Part shown: one piece after another, positions 10,564 to 23,686 of the stretch
How positions within the stretch are numbered: position 1 is the stretch's first letter
Layout: each line of letters starts with the position of its first letter
NCBI GenBank assembly: GCA_964057225.1
Contig: CAXKVF010000073.1
Location: forward strand, 682,001 to 746,000
Reading direction: 5' to 3'
Origin: Auanema rhodensis
Lineage: Eukaryota; Nematoda; Chromadorea; Rhabditida; Rhabditidae
Length of the DNA stretch: 64,000 bases
Notes under the pieces: model-generated
The model's input: the letters and a program-made list of their open reading frames with translations, nothing else
Told to the model about the DNA's origin: nothing
Databases searched by the model: none
Program-made: the position numbers and the translations under genes

Positions 10564-11971
10564 TTTAGACTAATATGGACATGGGGAATCTAATTTTGAA
10601 AACCGCATCTCTTTATCTTTCACGTGAAGCGAGTTACATACCAAGTGCACATCACGTGTACATTTAATTAGCATAAATTAAAGTTCACGTAAATTTCAAA
10701 GTCATGGTTACCATGAACCAATATCAATGAAAATTTGTTTTTAGACTAATATGGACATGGGGAATCTAATTTTGAAAACCGTATCTCTTTATCTTTCACG
10801 TGAAGCGAGTTACATACCAAGTGCACATCACGTGTACATTTAATTAGCATAAATTAAAGTTCACGTAAATTTCAAAGTCATGGTTACCATGAACCAATAT
10901 CAATAAAAATTTGTTTTTAGACTAATATGGACATGAGGAATCTAATTTTGAAAACCGCATCTCTTTATCTTTCACGTGAAGCGAGTTACATACCAAGTGC
11001 ACATCACGTGTACATTTAATTAGCATAATTTAAAGTTCACGTAAATTTCAAAGTCATGGTTACCATGCACCAATATCAATAAAAATTTGTTTTTAGACTA
11101 ATATGAACATGGGGAATCTAATTTTGAAAACCGCATCTCTTTATCTTTCACGTGAAGCGAGTTACATACCAAGTGCACATCACGTGTACATTTAATTAGC
11201 ATAAATTAAAGTTCACGTAAATTTCAAAGTCATGGTTACCATGCACCAATATCAATAAAAATTTGTTTTTAGACTAATATGGACATGGGGAATCTAATTT
11301 TGAAAACCGCATCTCTTTATCTTTCACGTGAAGCGAGTTACATACCAAGTGCACATCACGTGTACATTTAATTAGCATAAATTAAAGTTCACGTAAACTT
11401 CAAAGTCATGGTTACCATGCACCAATATCAATAAAAATTTGTTTTTAGACTAATATGGACATGGGGAATCTAATTTTGAAAACCGCATCTCTTTATCTTT
11501 CACGTGAAGCGAGTTACATACCAAGTGCACATCACGTGTACATTTAATTAGCATAAATTAAAGTTCACGTAAATTTCAAAGTCATGGTTACCATGAAGCA
11601 ATATCAATAAAAATTTGTTTTTAGACTAATATGGACATGGGGAATCTAATTTTGAAAACCACATCTCTTTATCTTTCACGTGAAGCGAGTTACATACCAA
11701 GTGCACATCACGTGTACATTTAATTAGCATAAATTAAAGTTCACGTAAATTTCAAAGTCATGGTTACCATTCACCAATATCAATAAAAATTTGTTTTTAG
11801 ACTAATATGGACATGGGGAATCTAATTTTGAAAACCGCATCTCTTTATCTTTCACGTGAAGCGAGTTACATACCAAGTGCACATCACGTGTACATTTAAT
11901 TAGCATAAATTAAAGTTCACGTAAATTTCAAAGTCATGGTTACCATGCACCAATATCAATAAAAATTTGTT
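9684..11971. repeat. 13-unit segment, copy B
   Basis: This is the partner of 4049-6339. The offset is 5635 bp before the +3 insertion of copy A and 5632 bp (32 units) after it. Its first five units lie inside 11-mer unit 2, so duplicated blocks of different age overlap here, as expected from repeated unequal exchange. Confidence 0.88.
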
Positions 11972-12323
11972 TTTAGACTAATATGGACATGGGGAATCTA
12001 ATTTTGAAAACCGCATCTCTTTATCTTTCACGTGAAGCGAGTTACATACCAAGTGCACATCACGTGTACATTTAATTAGCATAAATTAAAGTTCACGTAA
12101 ATTTCAAAGTCATGGTTACCATGAAGCAATATCAATAAAAATTTGTTTTTAGACTAATATGGACATGGGGAATCTAATTTTGAAAACCGCATCTCTTTAT
12201 CTTTCACGTGAAGCGAGTTACATACCAAGTGCACATCACGTGTACATTTAATTAGCATAAATTAAAGTTCACGTAAATTTCAAAGTCATGGTTACCATGA
12301 ACCAATATCAATAAAAATTTGTT

Positions 12324-14435
12324 TTTAGACTAATATGGACATGGGGAATCTAATTTTGAAAACCGCATCTCTTTATCTTTCACGTGAAGCGAGTTACATA
12401 CCAAGTGCACATCACGTGTACATTCAATTAGCATAAATTAAAGTTCACGTAAATTTCAAAGTCATGGTTACCATGAACTAATATCAATAAAAATTTGTTT
12501 TTAGACTAATATGGACATGGGGAATCTAATTTTGAAAACCGCATCTCTTTATCTTTCACGTGAAGCGAGTTACATACCAAGTGCACATCACGTGTACATT
12601 TAATTAGCATAAATTAAAGTTCACGTAAATTTCAAAGTCATGGTTACCATGAACCAATATCAATAAAAATTTGTTTTTAGACTAATATGGACATGGGGAA
12701 TCTAATTTTGAAAACCGCATCTCTTTATCTTTCACGTGAAGCGAGTTACATACCAAGTGCACATCACGTGTACATTTAATTAGCATAAATTAAAGTTCAC
12801 GTAAATTTCAAAGTCATGGTTACCATGAACTAATATCAATAAAAATTTGTTTTTAGACTAATATGGACATGGGGAATCTAATTTTGAAAACCGCATCTCT
12901 TTATCTTTCACGTGAAGCGAGTTACATACCAAGTGCACATCACGTGTACAATTAATTAGCATAAATTAAAGTTCACGTAAATTTCAAAGTCATGGTTACC
13001 ATGAAGCAATATCAATAAAAATTTGTTTCTAGACTAATATGGACATGGGGAATCTAATTTTGAAAACCGCATCTCTTTATCTTTCACGTGAAGCGAGTTA
13101 CATACCAAGTGCACATCACGTGTACATTTAATTAGCATAAATTAAAGTTCACGTAAATTTCAAAGTCATGGTTACCATGAACTAATATCAATAAAAATTT
13201 GTTTTTAGACTAATATGGACATGGGGAATCTAATTTTGAAAACCGCATCTCTTTATCTTTCACGTGAAGCGAGTTACATACCAAGTGCACATCACGTGTA
13301 CATTTAATTAGCATAAATTAAAGTTCACGTAAATTTCAAAGTCATGGTTACCATGAACCAATATCAATAAAAATTTGTTTTTAGACTAATATGGACATGG
13401 GGAATCTAATTTTGAAAACCGCATCTCTTTATCTTTCACGTGAAGCGAGTTACATACCAAGTGCACATCACGTGTACATTCAATTAGCATAAATTAAAGT
13501 TCACGTAAATTTCAAAGTCATGGTTACCATGAACTAATATCAATAAAAATTTGTTTTTAGACTAATATGGACATGGGGAATCTAATTTTGAAAACCGCAT
13601 CTCTTTATCTTTCACGTGAAGCGAGTTACATACCAAGTGCACATCACGTGTACATTTAATTAGCATAAATTAAAGTTCACGTAAATTTCAAAGTCATGGT
13701 TACCATGAACCAATATCAATAAAAATTTGTTTTTAGACTAATATGGACATGGGGAATCTAATTTTGAAAACCGCATCTCTTTATCTTTCACGTGAAGCGA
13801 GTTACATACCAAGTGCACATCACGTGTACATTTAATTAGCATAAATTAAAGTTCACGTAAATTTCAAAGTCATGGTTACCATGAACTAATATCAATAAAA
13901 ATTTGTTTTTAGACTAATATGGACATGGGGAATCTAATTTTGAAAACCGCATCTCTTTATCTTTCACGTGAAGCGAGTTACATACCAAGTGCACATCACG
14001 TGTACAATTAATTAGCATAAATTAAAGTTCACGTAAATTTCAAAGTCATGGTTACCATGAAGCAATATCAATAAAAATTTGTTTCTAGACTAATATGGAC
14101 ATGGGGAATCTAATTTTGAAAACCGCATCTCTTTATCTTTCACGTGAAGCGAGTTACATACCAAGTGCACATCACGTGTACATTTAATTAGCATAAATTA
14201 AAGTTCACGTAAATTTCAAAGTCATGGTTACCATGAACTAATATCAATAAAAATTTGTTTTTAGACTAATATGGACATGGGGAATCTAATTTTGAAAACC
14301 GCATCTCTTTATCTTTCACGTGAAGCGAGTTACATACCAAGTGCACATCACGTGTACATTTAATTAGCATAAATTAAAGTTCACGTAAATTTCAAAGTCA
14401 TGGTTACCATGAACCAATATCAATAAAAATTTGTT
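12324..14435. repeat. 6-mer HOR, two tandem units (1056 bp each)
   Basis: The two units are 12324-13379 and 13380-14435. Each has CATTCAATT (t101c)+AACT, AACC, AACT, t100a+AAGC, t2c+AACT, AACC. The t101c change occurs only in these two monomers in the window, which marks a very recent duplication. I saw no difference between the two units. The preceding 11972-12323 holds one AAGC and one AACC unit. Confidence 0.93.
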
Positions 14436-14963
14436 TTTAGACTAATATGGACATGGGGAATCTAATTTTGAAAACCGCATCTCTTTATCTTTCACGTGAA
14501 GCGAGTTACATACCAAGTGCACATCACGTGTACATTTAATTAGCATAAATTAAAGTTCACGTAAATTTCAAAGTCATGGTTACCATGAACTAATATCAAT
14601 AAAAATTTGTTTTTAGACTAATATGGACATGGGGAATTTAATTTTGAAAACCGCATCTCTTTATCTTTCACGTGAAGCGAGTTACATACCAAGTGCACAT
14701 CACGTGTACAATTAATTAGCATAAATTAAAGTTCACGTAAATTTCAAAGTCATGGTTACCATGAAGCAATATCAATAAAAATTTGTTTTTAGACTAATAT
14801 GGACATGGGGAATCTAATTTTGAAAACCGCATCTCTTTATCTTTCACGTGAAGCGAGTTACATACCAAGTGCACATCACGTGTACATTTAATTAGCATAA
14901 ATTAAAGTTCACGTAAATTTCAAAGTCATGGTTACCATGAACTAATATCAATAAAAATTTGTT
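13908..14963. repeat. Third copy of the t100a/t2c/c27t six-unit block
   Basis: The order t100a+AAGC, t2c+AACT, AACC, AACT, c27t+t100a+AAGC, AACT equals the first six monomers of the 11-mer units at 6692 and 8628. It overlaps the second 6-mer unit, so the 6-mer was probably made by exchange involving this block. The identity breaks at 14964, where AACC replaces AAGC. Confidence 0.85.
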
Positions 14964-15491
14964 TTTAGACTAATATGGACATGGGGAATCTAATTTTGAA
15001 AACCGCATCTCTTTATCTTTCACGTGAAGCGAGTTACATACCAAGTGCACATCACGTGTACATTTAATTAGCATAAATTAAAGTTCACGTAAATTTCAAA
15101 GTCATGGTTACCATGAACCAATATCAATAAAAATTTGTTTTTAGACTAATATGGACATGGGGAATCTAATTTTGAAAACCGCATCTCTTTATCTTTCACG
15201 TGAAGCGAGTTACATACCAAGTGCACATCACGTGTACATTTAATTAGCATAAATTAAAGTTCACGTAAATTTCAAAGTCATGGTTACCATGAACCAATAT
15301 CAATAAAAATTTGTTTTTAAACTAATATGGACATGGGGAATCTAATTTTGAAAACCGCATCTCTTTATCTTTCACGTGAAGCGAGTTACATACCAAGTGC
15401 ACATCACGTGTACATTTAATTAGCATAAATTAAAGTTCACGTAAATTTCAAAGTCATGGTTACCATGAACCAATATCAATAAAAATTTGTT
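14964..15491. repeat. Near-consensus AACC monomers
   Basis: These three units are close to the consensus. The third (15316) has a private g5a, giving TTTTTAAACTAA at the unit start. They mark the change from the t100a/t2c-rich part to a more uniform AACC-rich part of the array. Nothing else is visible. Confidence 0.8.
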
Positions 15492-16899
15492 TTTAGACTA
15501 ATATGGACATGGGGAATCTAATTTTGAAAACCGCATCTCTTTATCTTTCACGTGAAGCGAGTTACATACCAAGTGCACATCACGTGTACATTTAATTAGC
15601 ATAAATTAAAGTTCACGTAAATTTCAAAGTCATGGTTACCATGAACCAATATCAATAAAAATTTGTTTTTAGACTAATATGGACATGGGGAATCTAATTT
15701 TGAAAACCGCATCTCTTTATCTTTCACGTGAAGCGAGTTACATACCAAGTGCACATCACGTGTACATTTAATTAGCATAAATTAAAGTTCACGTAAATTT
15801 CAAAGTCATGGTTACCATGAACTAATATCAATAAAAATTTGTTTTTAGACTAATATGGACATGGGGAATCTAATTTTGAAAACCGCATCTCTTTATCTTT
15901 CACGTGAAGCGAGTTACATACCAAGTGCACATCACGTGTACATTTAATTAGCATAAATTAAAGTTCACGTAAATTTCAAAGTCATGGTTACCATGAACCA
16001 ATATCAATAAAAATTTGTTTTTAGACTAATATGGACATGGGGAATCTAATTTTAAAAACCGCATCTCTTTATCTTTCACGTGAAGCGAGTTACATACCAA
16101 GTGCACATCACGTGTACATTTAATTAGCATAAATTAAAGTTCACGTAAATTTCAAAGTCATGGTTACCATGAACCAATATCAATAAAAATTTGTTTTTAG
16201 ACTAATATGGACATGGGGAATCTAATTTTGAAAACCGCATCTCTTTATCTTTCACGTGAAGCGAGTTACATACCAAGTGCACATCACGTGTACATTTAAT
16301 TAGCATAAATTAAAGTTCACGTAAATTTCAAAGTCATGGTTACCATGAACCAATATCAATAAAAATTTGTTTTTAGACTAATATGGACATGGGGAATCTA
16401 ATTTTGAAAACCGCATCTCTTTATCTTTCACGTGAAGCGAGTTACATACCAAGTGCACATCACGTGTACATTTAATTAGCATAAATTAAAGTTCACGTAA
16501 ATTTCAAAGTCATGGTTACCATGAACTAATATCAATAAAAATTTGTTTTTAGACTAATATGGACATGGGGAATCTAATTTTGAAAACCGCATCTCTTTAT
16601 CTTTCACGTGAAGCGAGTTACATACCAAGTGCACATCACGTGTACATTTAATTAGCATAAATTAAAGTTCACGTAAATTTCAAAGTCATGGTTACCATGA
16701 ACCAATATCAATAAAAATTTGTTTTTAGACTAATATGGACATGGGGAATCTAATTTTAAAAACCGCATCTCTTTATCTTTCACGTGAAGCGAGTTACATA
16801 CCAAGTGCACATCACGTGTACATTTAATTAGCATAAATTAAAGTTCACGTAAATTTCAAAGTCATGGTTACCATGAACCAATATCAATAAAAATTTGTT
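15492..16899. repeat. 4-mer HOR, two tandem units (704 bp each)
   Basis: The order AACC, AACT, AACC, g35a+AACC occurs twice (15492-16195 and 16196-16899). The g35a change (TTTTAAAAACC) at 16054 and 16758 is exactly 704 bp apart. Apart from these sites the monomers are near consensus, so this is the least diverged part of the array. Confidence 0.88.
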
Positions 16900-17779
16900 T
16901 TTAGACTAATATGGACATGGGGAATCTAATTTTGAAAACCGCATCTCTTTATCTTTCACGTGAAGCGAGTTACATACCAAGTGCACATCACGTGTACATT
17001 TAATTAGCATAAATTAAAGTTCACGTAAATTTCAAAGTCATGGTTACCATGAACCAATATCAATAAAAATTTGTTTTTAGACTAATATGGACATGGGGAA
17101 TCTAATTTTGAAAACCGCATCTCTTTATCTTTCACGTGAAGCGAGTTACATACCAAGTGCACATCACGTGTACATTTAATTAGCATAAATTAAAGTTCAC
17201 GTAAATTTCAAAGTCATGGTTACCATGCACCAATATCAATAAAAATTTGTTTTTAGACTAATATGAACATGGGGAATCTAATTTTGAAAACCGCATCTCT
17301 TTATCTTTCACGTGAAGCGAGTTACATACCAAGTGCACATCACGTGTACATTTAATTAGCATAAATTAAAGTTCACGTAAATTTCAAAGTCATGGTTACC
17401 ATGAACCAATATCAATAAAAATTTGTTTTTAGACTAATATGGACATGGGGAATCTAATTTTGAAAACCGCATCTCTTTATCTTTCACGTGAAGCGAGTTA
17501 CATACCAAGTGCACATCACGTTTACATTTAATTAGCATAAATTAAAGTTCACGTAAATTTCAAAGTCATGGTTACCATGCACCAATATCAATAAAAATTT
17601 GTTTTTAGACTAATATGGACATGGGGAATCTAATTTTGAAAACCGCATCTCTTTATCTTTCACGTGAAGCGAGTTACATACCAAGTGCACATTACGTGTA
17701 CATTTAATTAGCATAAATTAAAGTTCACGTAAATTTCAAAGTCATGGTTACCATGAACCAATATCAATAAAAATTTGTT
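16900..17779. repeat. Transition monomers with private substitutions
   Basis: The five units are AACC, CACC, g15a+AACC, CACC with CACGTTTAC (17521, which breaks the second CACGTG), and AACC with CATTACGTG (17693). The CACC then g15a pair recurs at 20420-20771, just before the truncated monomer, so this stretch is probably the ancestral flank of both regions. Confidence 0.7.
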
Positions 17780-19891
17780 TTTAGACTAATATGGACATGG
17801 GGAATCTAATTTTGAAAACCGCATCTCTTCATCTTTCACGTGAAGCGAGTTACATACCAAGTGCACATCACGTGTACATTTAATTAGCATAAATTAAAGT
17901 TCACGTAAATTTCAAAGTCATGGTTACCATGCACCAATATCAATAAAAATTTGTTTTTAGACTAATATGGACATGGGGAATCTAATTTTGAAAACCGCAT
18001 CTCTTTTTCTTTCACGTGAAGCGAGTTACATACCAAGTGCACATCACGTGTACATTTAATTAGCATAAATTAAAGTTCACGTAAATTTCAAAGTCATGGT
18101 TACCATGAACCAATATCAATAAAAATTTGTTTTTAGACTAATATGGACATGGGGAATCTAATTTTGAAAACCGCATCTCTTTATCTTTCACGTGAAGCGA
18201 GTTACATACCAAGTGCACATCACGTGTACAATTAATTAGCATAAATTAAAGTTCACGTAAATTTCAAAGTCATGGTTACCATGAAGCAATATCAATAAAA
18301 ATTTGTTTCTAGACTAATATGGACATGGGGAATCTAATTTTGAAAACCGCATCTCTTTATCTTTCACGTGAAGCGAGTTACATACCAAGTGCACATCACG
18401 TGTACATTTAATTAGCATAAATTAAAGTTCACGTAAATTTCAAAGTCATGGTTACCATGAAGCAATATCAATAAAAATTTGTTTTTAGACTAATATGGAC
18501 ATGGGGAATCTAATTTTGAAAACCACATCTCTTTATCTTTCACGTGAAGCGAGTTACATACCAAGTGCACATCACGTGTACATTTAATTAGCATAAATTA
18601 AAGTTCACGTAAATTTCAAAGTCATGGTTACCATGAACCAATATCAATAAAAATTTGTTTTTAGACTAATATGGACATGGGGAATCTAATTTTGAAAACC
18701 GCATCTCTTTATCTTTCACGTGAAGCGAGTTACATACCAAGTGCACATCACGTGTACATTTAATTAGCATAAATTAAAGTTCACGTAAATTTCAAAGTCA
18801 TGGTTACCATGAACTAATATCAATAAAAATTTGTTTTTAGACTAATATGGACATGGGGAATCTAATTTTGAAAACCGCATCTCTTCATCTTTCACGTGAA
18901 GCGAGTTACATACCAAGTGCACATCACGTGTACATTTAATTAGCATAAATTAAAGTTCACGTAAATTTCAAAGTCATGGTTACCATGCACCAATATCAAT
19001 AAAAATTTGTTTTTAGACTAATATGGACATGGGGAATCTAATTTTGAAAACCGCATCTCTTTTTCTTTCACGTGAAGCGAGTTACATACCAAGTGCACAT
19101 CACGTGTACATTTAATTAGCATAAATTAAAGTTCACGTAAATTTCAAAGTCATGGTTACCATGAACCAATATCAATAAAAATTTGTTTTTAGACTAATAT
19201 GGACATGGGGAATCTAATTTTGAAAACCGCATCTCTTTATCTTTCACGTGAAGCGAGTTACATACCAAGTGCACATCACGTGTACAATTAATTAGCATAA
19301 ATTAAAGTTCACGTAAATTTCAAAGTCATGGTTACCATGAAGCAATATCAATAAAAATTTGTTTCTAGACTAATATGGACATGGGGAATCTAATTTTGAA
19401 AACCGCATCTCTTTATCTTTCACGTGAAGCGAGTTACATACCAAGTGCACATCACGTGTACATTTAATTAGCATAAATTAAAGTTCACGTAAATTTCAAA
19501 GTCATGGTTACCATGAAGCAATATCAATAAAAATTTGTTTTTAGACTAATATGGACATGGGGAATCTAATTTTGAAAACCACATCTCTTTATCTTTCACG
19601 TGAAGCGAGTTACATACCAAGTGCACATCACGTGTACATTTAATTAGCATAAATTAAAGTTCACGTAAATTTCAAAGTCATGGTTACCATGAACCAATAT
19701 CAATAAAAATTTGTTTTTAGACTAATATGGACATGGGGAATCTAATTTTGAAAACCGCATCTCTTTATCTTTCACGTGAAGCGAGTTACATACCAAGTGC
19801 ACATCACGTGTACATTTAATTAGCATAAATTAAAGTTCACGTAAATTTCAAAGTCATGGTTACCATGAACTAATATCAATAAAAATTTGTT
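17780..19891. repeat. 6-mer HOR theme, two tandem units (1056 bp each)
   Basis: The units 17780-18835 and 18836-19891 each hold t51c+CACC, a52t+AACC, t100a+AAGC, t2c+AAGC, g42a+AACC, AACT. I noticed no difference between the two. This order is the theme of the next 20 kb: fuller copies lie at 20871-21926 and 36711-37766, and altered or shortened ones start near 24919, 28263 and 32839. Confidence 0.92.
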
Positions 19892-20771
19892 TTTAGACTA
19901 ATATGGACATGGGGAATCTAATTTTGAAAACCGCATCTCTTTATCTTTCACGTGAAGCGAGTTACATACCGAGTGCACATCACGTGTACATTTAATTAGC
20001 ATAAATTAAAGTTCACGTAAATTTCAAAGTCATGGTTACCATGAACCAATATCAATAAAAATTTGTTTTTAGACTAATATGGACATGGGGAATCTAATTT
20101 TGAAAACCGCATCTCTTTATCTTTCACGTGAAGCGAGTTACATACCAAGTGCACATCACGTGTACATTTAATTAGCATAAATTAAAGTTCACGTAAATTT
20201 CAAAGTCATGGTTACCATGAACCAATATCAATAAAAATTTGTTTTTAGACTAATATGGACATGGGGAATCTAATTTTGAAAACCGCATCTCTTTATCTTT
20301 CACGTGAAGCGAGTTACATACCAAGTGCACATCACGTGTACATTTAATTAGCATAAATTAAAGTTCACGTAAATTTCAAAGTCATGGTTACCATGAACCA
20401 ATATCAATAAAAATTTGTTTTTAGACTAATATGGACATGGGGAATCTAATTTTGAAAACCGCATCTCTTTATCTTTCACGTGAAGCGAGTTACATACCAA
20501 GTGCACATCACGTGTACATTTAATTAGCATAAATTAAAGTTCACGTAAATTTCAAAGTCATGGTTACCATGCACCAATATCAATAAAAATTTGTTTTTAG
20601 ACTAATATGAACATGGGGAATCTAATTTTGAAAACCGCATCTCTTTATCTTTCACGTGAAGCGAGTTACATACCAAGTGCACATCACGTGTACATTTAAT
20701 TAGCATAAATTAAAGTTCACGTAAATTTCAAAGTCATGGTTACCATGAACCAATATCAATAAAAATTTGTT
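19892..20771. repeat. Interrupting run of near-consensus monomers
   Basis: Five units separate the second and third copies of the 6-mer theme. The first has a private ACCGAGTGC (19970), two are plain AACC, and then come CACC and g15a+AACC. The last two match 17076-17427. The run ends at the truncated monomer. Confidence 0.75.
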
Positions 20772-20870
20772 TTTAGACTAATATGGACATGGGGAATCTA
20801 ATTTTGAAAACCGCATCTCTTTATCTTTCACGTGAAGCGAGTTACATACCAAGTGCAATAAAAATTTGTT
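20772..20870. repeat. Truncated 99-bp monomer (77-bp internal deletion)
   Basis: The unit runs normally to AAGTGCA (20851-20857) and then jumps to ATAAAAATTTG, losing unit positions 87-163. The two ends share the dinucleotide CA, a two-base microhomology. The deletion removes the second CACGTG, the 100-119 inverted repeat, the third CACGT and the 139-153 dyad. It is the only deletion and the only broken monomer among 364, and it was not amplified further. It sits directly upstream of a copy of the 6-mer theme. Confidence 0.97.
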
Positions 20871-21926
20871 TTTAGACTAATATGGACATGGGGAATCTAA
20901 TTTTGAAAACCGCATCTCTTCATCTTTCACGTGAAGCGAGTTACATACCAAGTGCACATCACGTGTACATTTAATTAGCATAAATTAAAGTTCACGTAAA
21001 TTTCAAAGTCATGGTTACCATGCACCAATATCAATAAAAATTTGTTTTTAGACTAATATGGACATGGGGAATCTAATTTTGAAAACCGCATCTCTTTTTC
21101 TTTCACGTGAAGCGAGTTACATACCAAGTGCACATCACGTGTACATTTAATTAGCATAAATTAAAGTTCACGTAAATTTCAAAGTCATGGTTACCATGCA
21201 CCAATATCAATAAAAATTTGTTTTTAGACTAATATGGACATGGGGAATCTAATTTTGAAAACCGCATCTCTTTATCTTTCACGTGAAGCGAGTTACATAC
21301 CAAGTGCACATCACGTGTACAATTAATTAGCATAAATTAAAGTTCACGTAAATTTCAAAGTCATGGTTACCATGAAGGAATATCAATAAAAATTTGTTTC
21401 TAGACTAATATGGACATGGGGAATCTAATTTTGAAAACCGCATCTCTTTATCTTTCACGTGAAGCGAGTTACATACCAAGTGCACATCACGTGTACATTT
21501 AATTAGCATAAATTAAAGTTCACGTAAATTTCAAAGTCATGGTTACCATGAAGCAATATCAATAAAAATTTGTTTTTAGACTAATATGGACATGGGGAAT
21601 CTAATTTTGAAAACCACATCTCTTTATCTTTCACGTGAAGCGAGTTACATACCAAGTGCACATCACGTGTACATTTAATTAGCATAAATTAAAGTTCACG
21701 TAAATTTCAAAGTCATGGTTACCATGAACCAATATCAATAAAAATTTGTTTTTAGACTAATATGGACATGGGGAATCTAATTTTGAAAACCGCATCTCTT
21801 TATCTTTCACGTGAAGCGAGTTACATACCAAGTGCACATCACGTGTACATTTAATTAGCATAAATTAAAGTTCACGTAAATTTCAAAGTCATGGTTACCA
21901 TGAACTAATATCAATAAAAATTTGTT
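20871..21926. repeat. 6-mer theme, third copy
   Basis: The order is t51c+CACC, a52t+CACC, t100a+AAGG, t2c+AAGC, g42a+AACC, AACT. It differs from the copies at 17780 and 18836 by CACC in the second unit and by the private AAGGAATATC in the third (21377). The CACC form of the a52t unit is the one found in the later copies (25095, 36887), so this copy is closer to those. Confidence 0.85.
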
Positions 21927-23686
21927 TTTAGACTAATATGGACATGGGGAATCTAATTTTGAAAACCGCATCTCTTTATCTTTCACGTGAAGCGAGTTAC
22001 ATACCAAGTGCACATCACGTGTACAATTAATTAGCATAAATTAGAGTTCACGTAAATTTCAAAGTCATGGTTACCATGAAGCAATATCAATAAAAATTTG
22101 TTTCTAGACTAATATGGACATGGGGAATCTAATTTTGAAAACCGCATCTCTTTATCTTTCACGTGAAGCGAGTTACATACCAAGTGCACATCACGTGTAC
22201 ATTTAATTAGCATAAATTAAAGTTCACGTAAATTTCAAAGTCATGGTTACCATGAACCAATATCAATAAAAATTTGTTTTTAGACTAATATGGACATGAG
22301 GAATCTAATTTTGAAAACCGCATCTCTTTATCTTTCACGTGAAGCGAGTTACATACCAAGTGCACATCACGTGTACATTTAATTAGCATAAATTAAAGTT
22401 CACGTAAATTTCAAAGTCATGGTTACCATGAACTAATATCAATAAAAATTTGTTTTTAGACTAATATGGACATGGGGAATCTAATTTTGAAAACCGCATC
22501 TCTTTATCTTTCACGTGAAGCGAGTTACATACCAAGTGCACATCACGTGTACATTTAATTAGCATAAATTAAAGTTCACGTAAATTTCAAAGTCATGGTT
22601 ACCATGAACCAATATCAATAAAAATTTGTTTCTAGACTAATATGGACATGGGGAATCTAATTTTGAAAACCGCATCTCTTTATCTTTCACGTGAAGCGAG
22701 TTACATACCAAGTGCACATCACGTGTACATTTAATTAGCATAAATTAAAGTTCACGTAAATTTCAAAGTCATGGTTACCATGAACTAATATCAATAAAAA
22801 TTTGTTTTTAGACTAATATGGACATGGGGAATCTAATTTTGAAAACCGCATCTCTTTATCTTTCACGTGAAGCGAGTTACATACCAAGTGCACATCACGT
22901 GTACAATTAATTAGCATAAATTAGAGTTCACGTAAATTTCAAAGTCATGGTTACCATGAAGCAATATCAATAAAAATTTGTTTCTAGACTAATATGGACA
23001 TGGGGAATCTAATTTTGAAAACCGCATCTCTTTATCTTTCACGTGAAGCGAGTTACATACCAAGTGCACATCACGTGTACATTTAATTAGCATAAATTAA
23101 AGTTCACGTAAATTTCAAAGTCATGGTTACCATGAACCAATATCAATAAAAATTTGTTTTTAGACTAATATGGACATGAGGAATCTAATTTTGAAAACCG
23201 CATCTCTTTATCTTTCACGTGAAGCGAGTTACATACCAAGTGCACATCACGTGTACATTTAATTAGCATAAATTAAAGTTCACGTAAATTTCAAAGTCAT
23301 GGTTACCATGAACTAATATCAATAAAAATTTGTTTTTAGACTAATATGGACATGGGGAATCTAATTTTGAAAACCGCATCTCTTTATCTTTCACGTGAAG
23401 CGAGTTACATACCAAGTGCACATCACGTGTACATTTAATTAGCATAAATTAAAGTTCACGTAAATTTCAAAGTCATGGTTACCATGAACCAATATCAATA
23501 AAAATTTGTTTTTAGACTAATATGGACATGGGGAATCTAATTTTGAAAACCGCATCTCTTTATCTTTCACGTGAAGCGAGTTACATACCAAGTGCACATC
23601 ACGTGTACATTTAATTAGCATAAATTAAAGTTCACGTAAATTTCAAAGTCATGGTTACCATGAACTAATATCAATAAAAATTTGTT
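21927..23686. repeat. 5-mer HOR, two tandem units (880 bp each)
   Basis: The units 21927-22806 and 22807-23686 have the order t100a with ATTAGAGTTC (a118g)+AAGC, t2c+AACC, g21a+AACT, AACC, AACT. The a118g change is found only in these two t100a monomers, so the duplication is recent. One difference is visible: the fifth monomer starts with t2c (TCTAGA) in the first unit and TTTAGA in the second. Confidence 0.92.
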
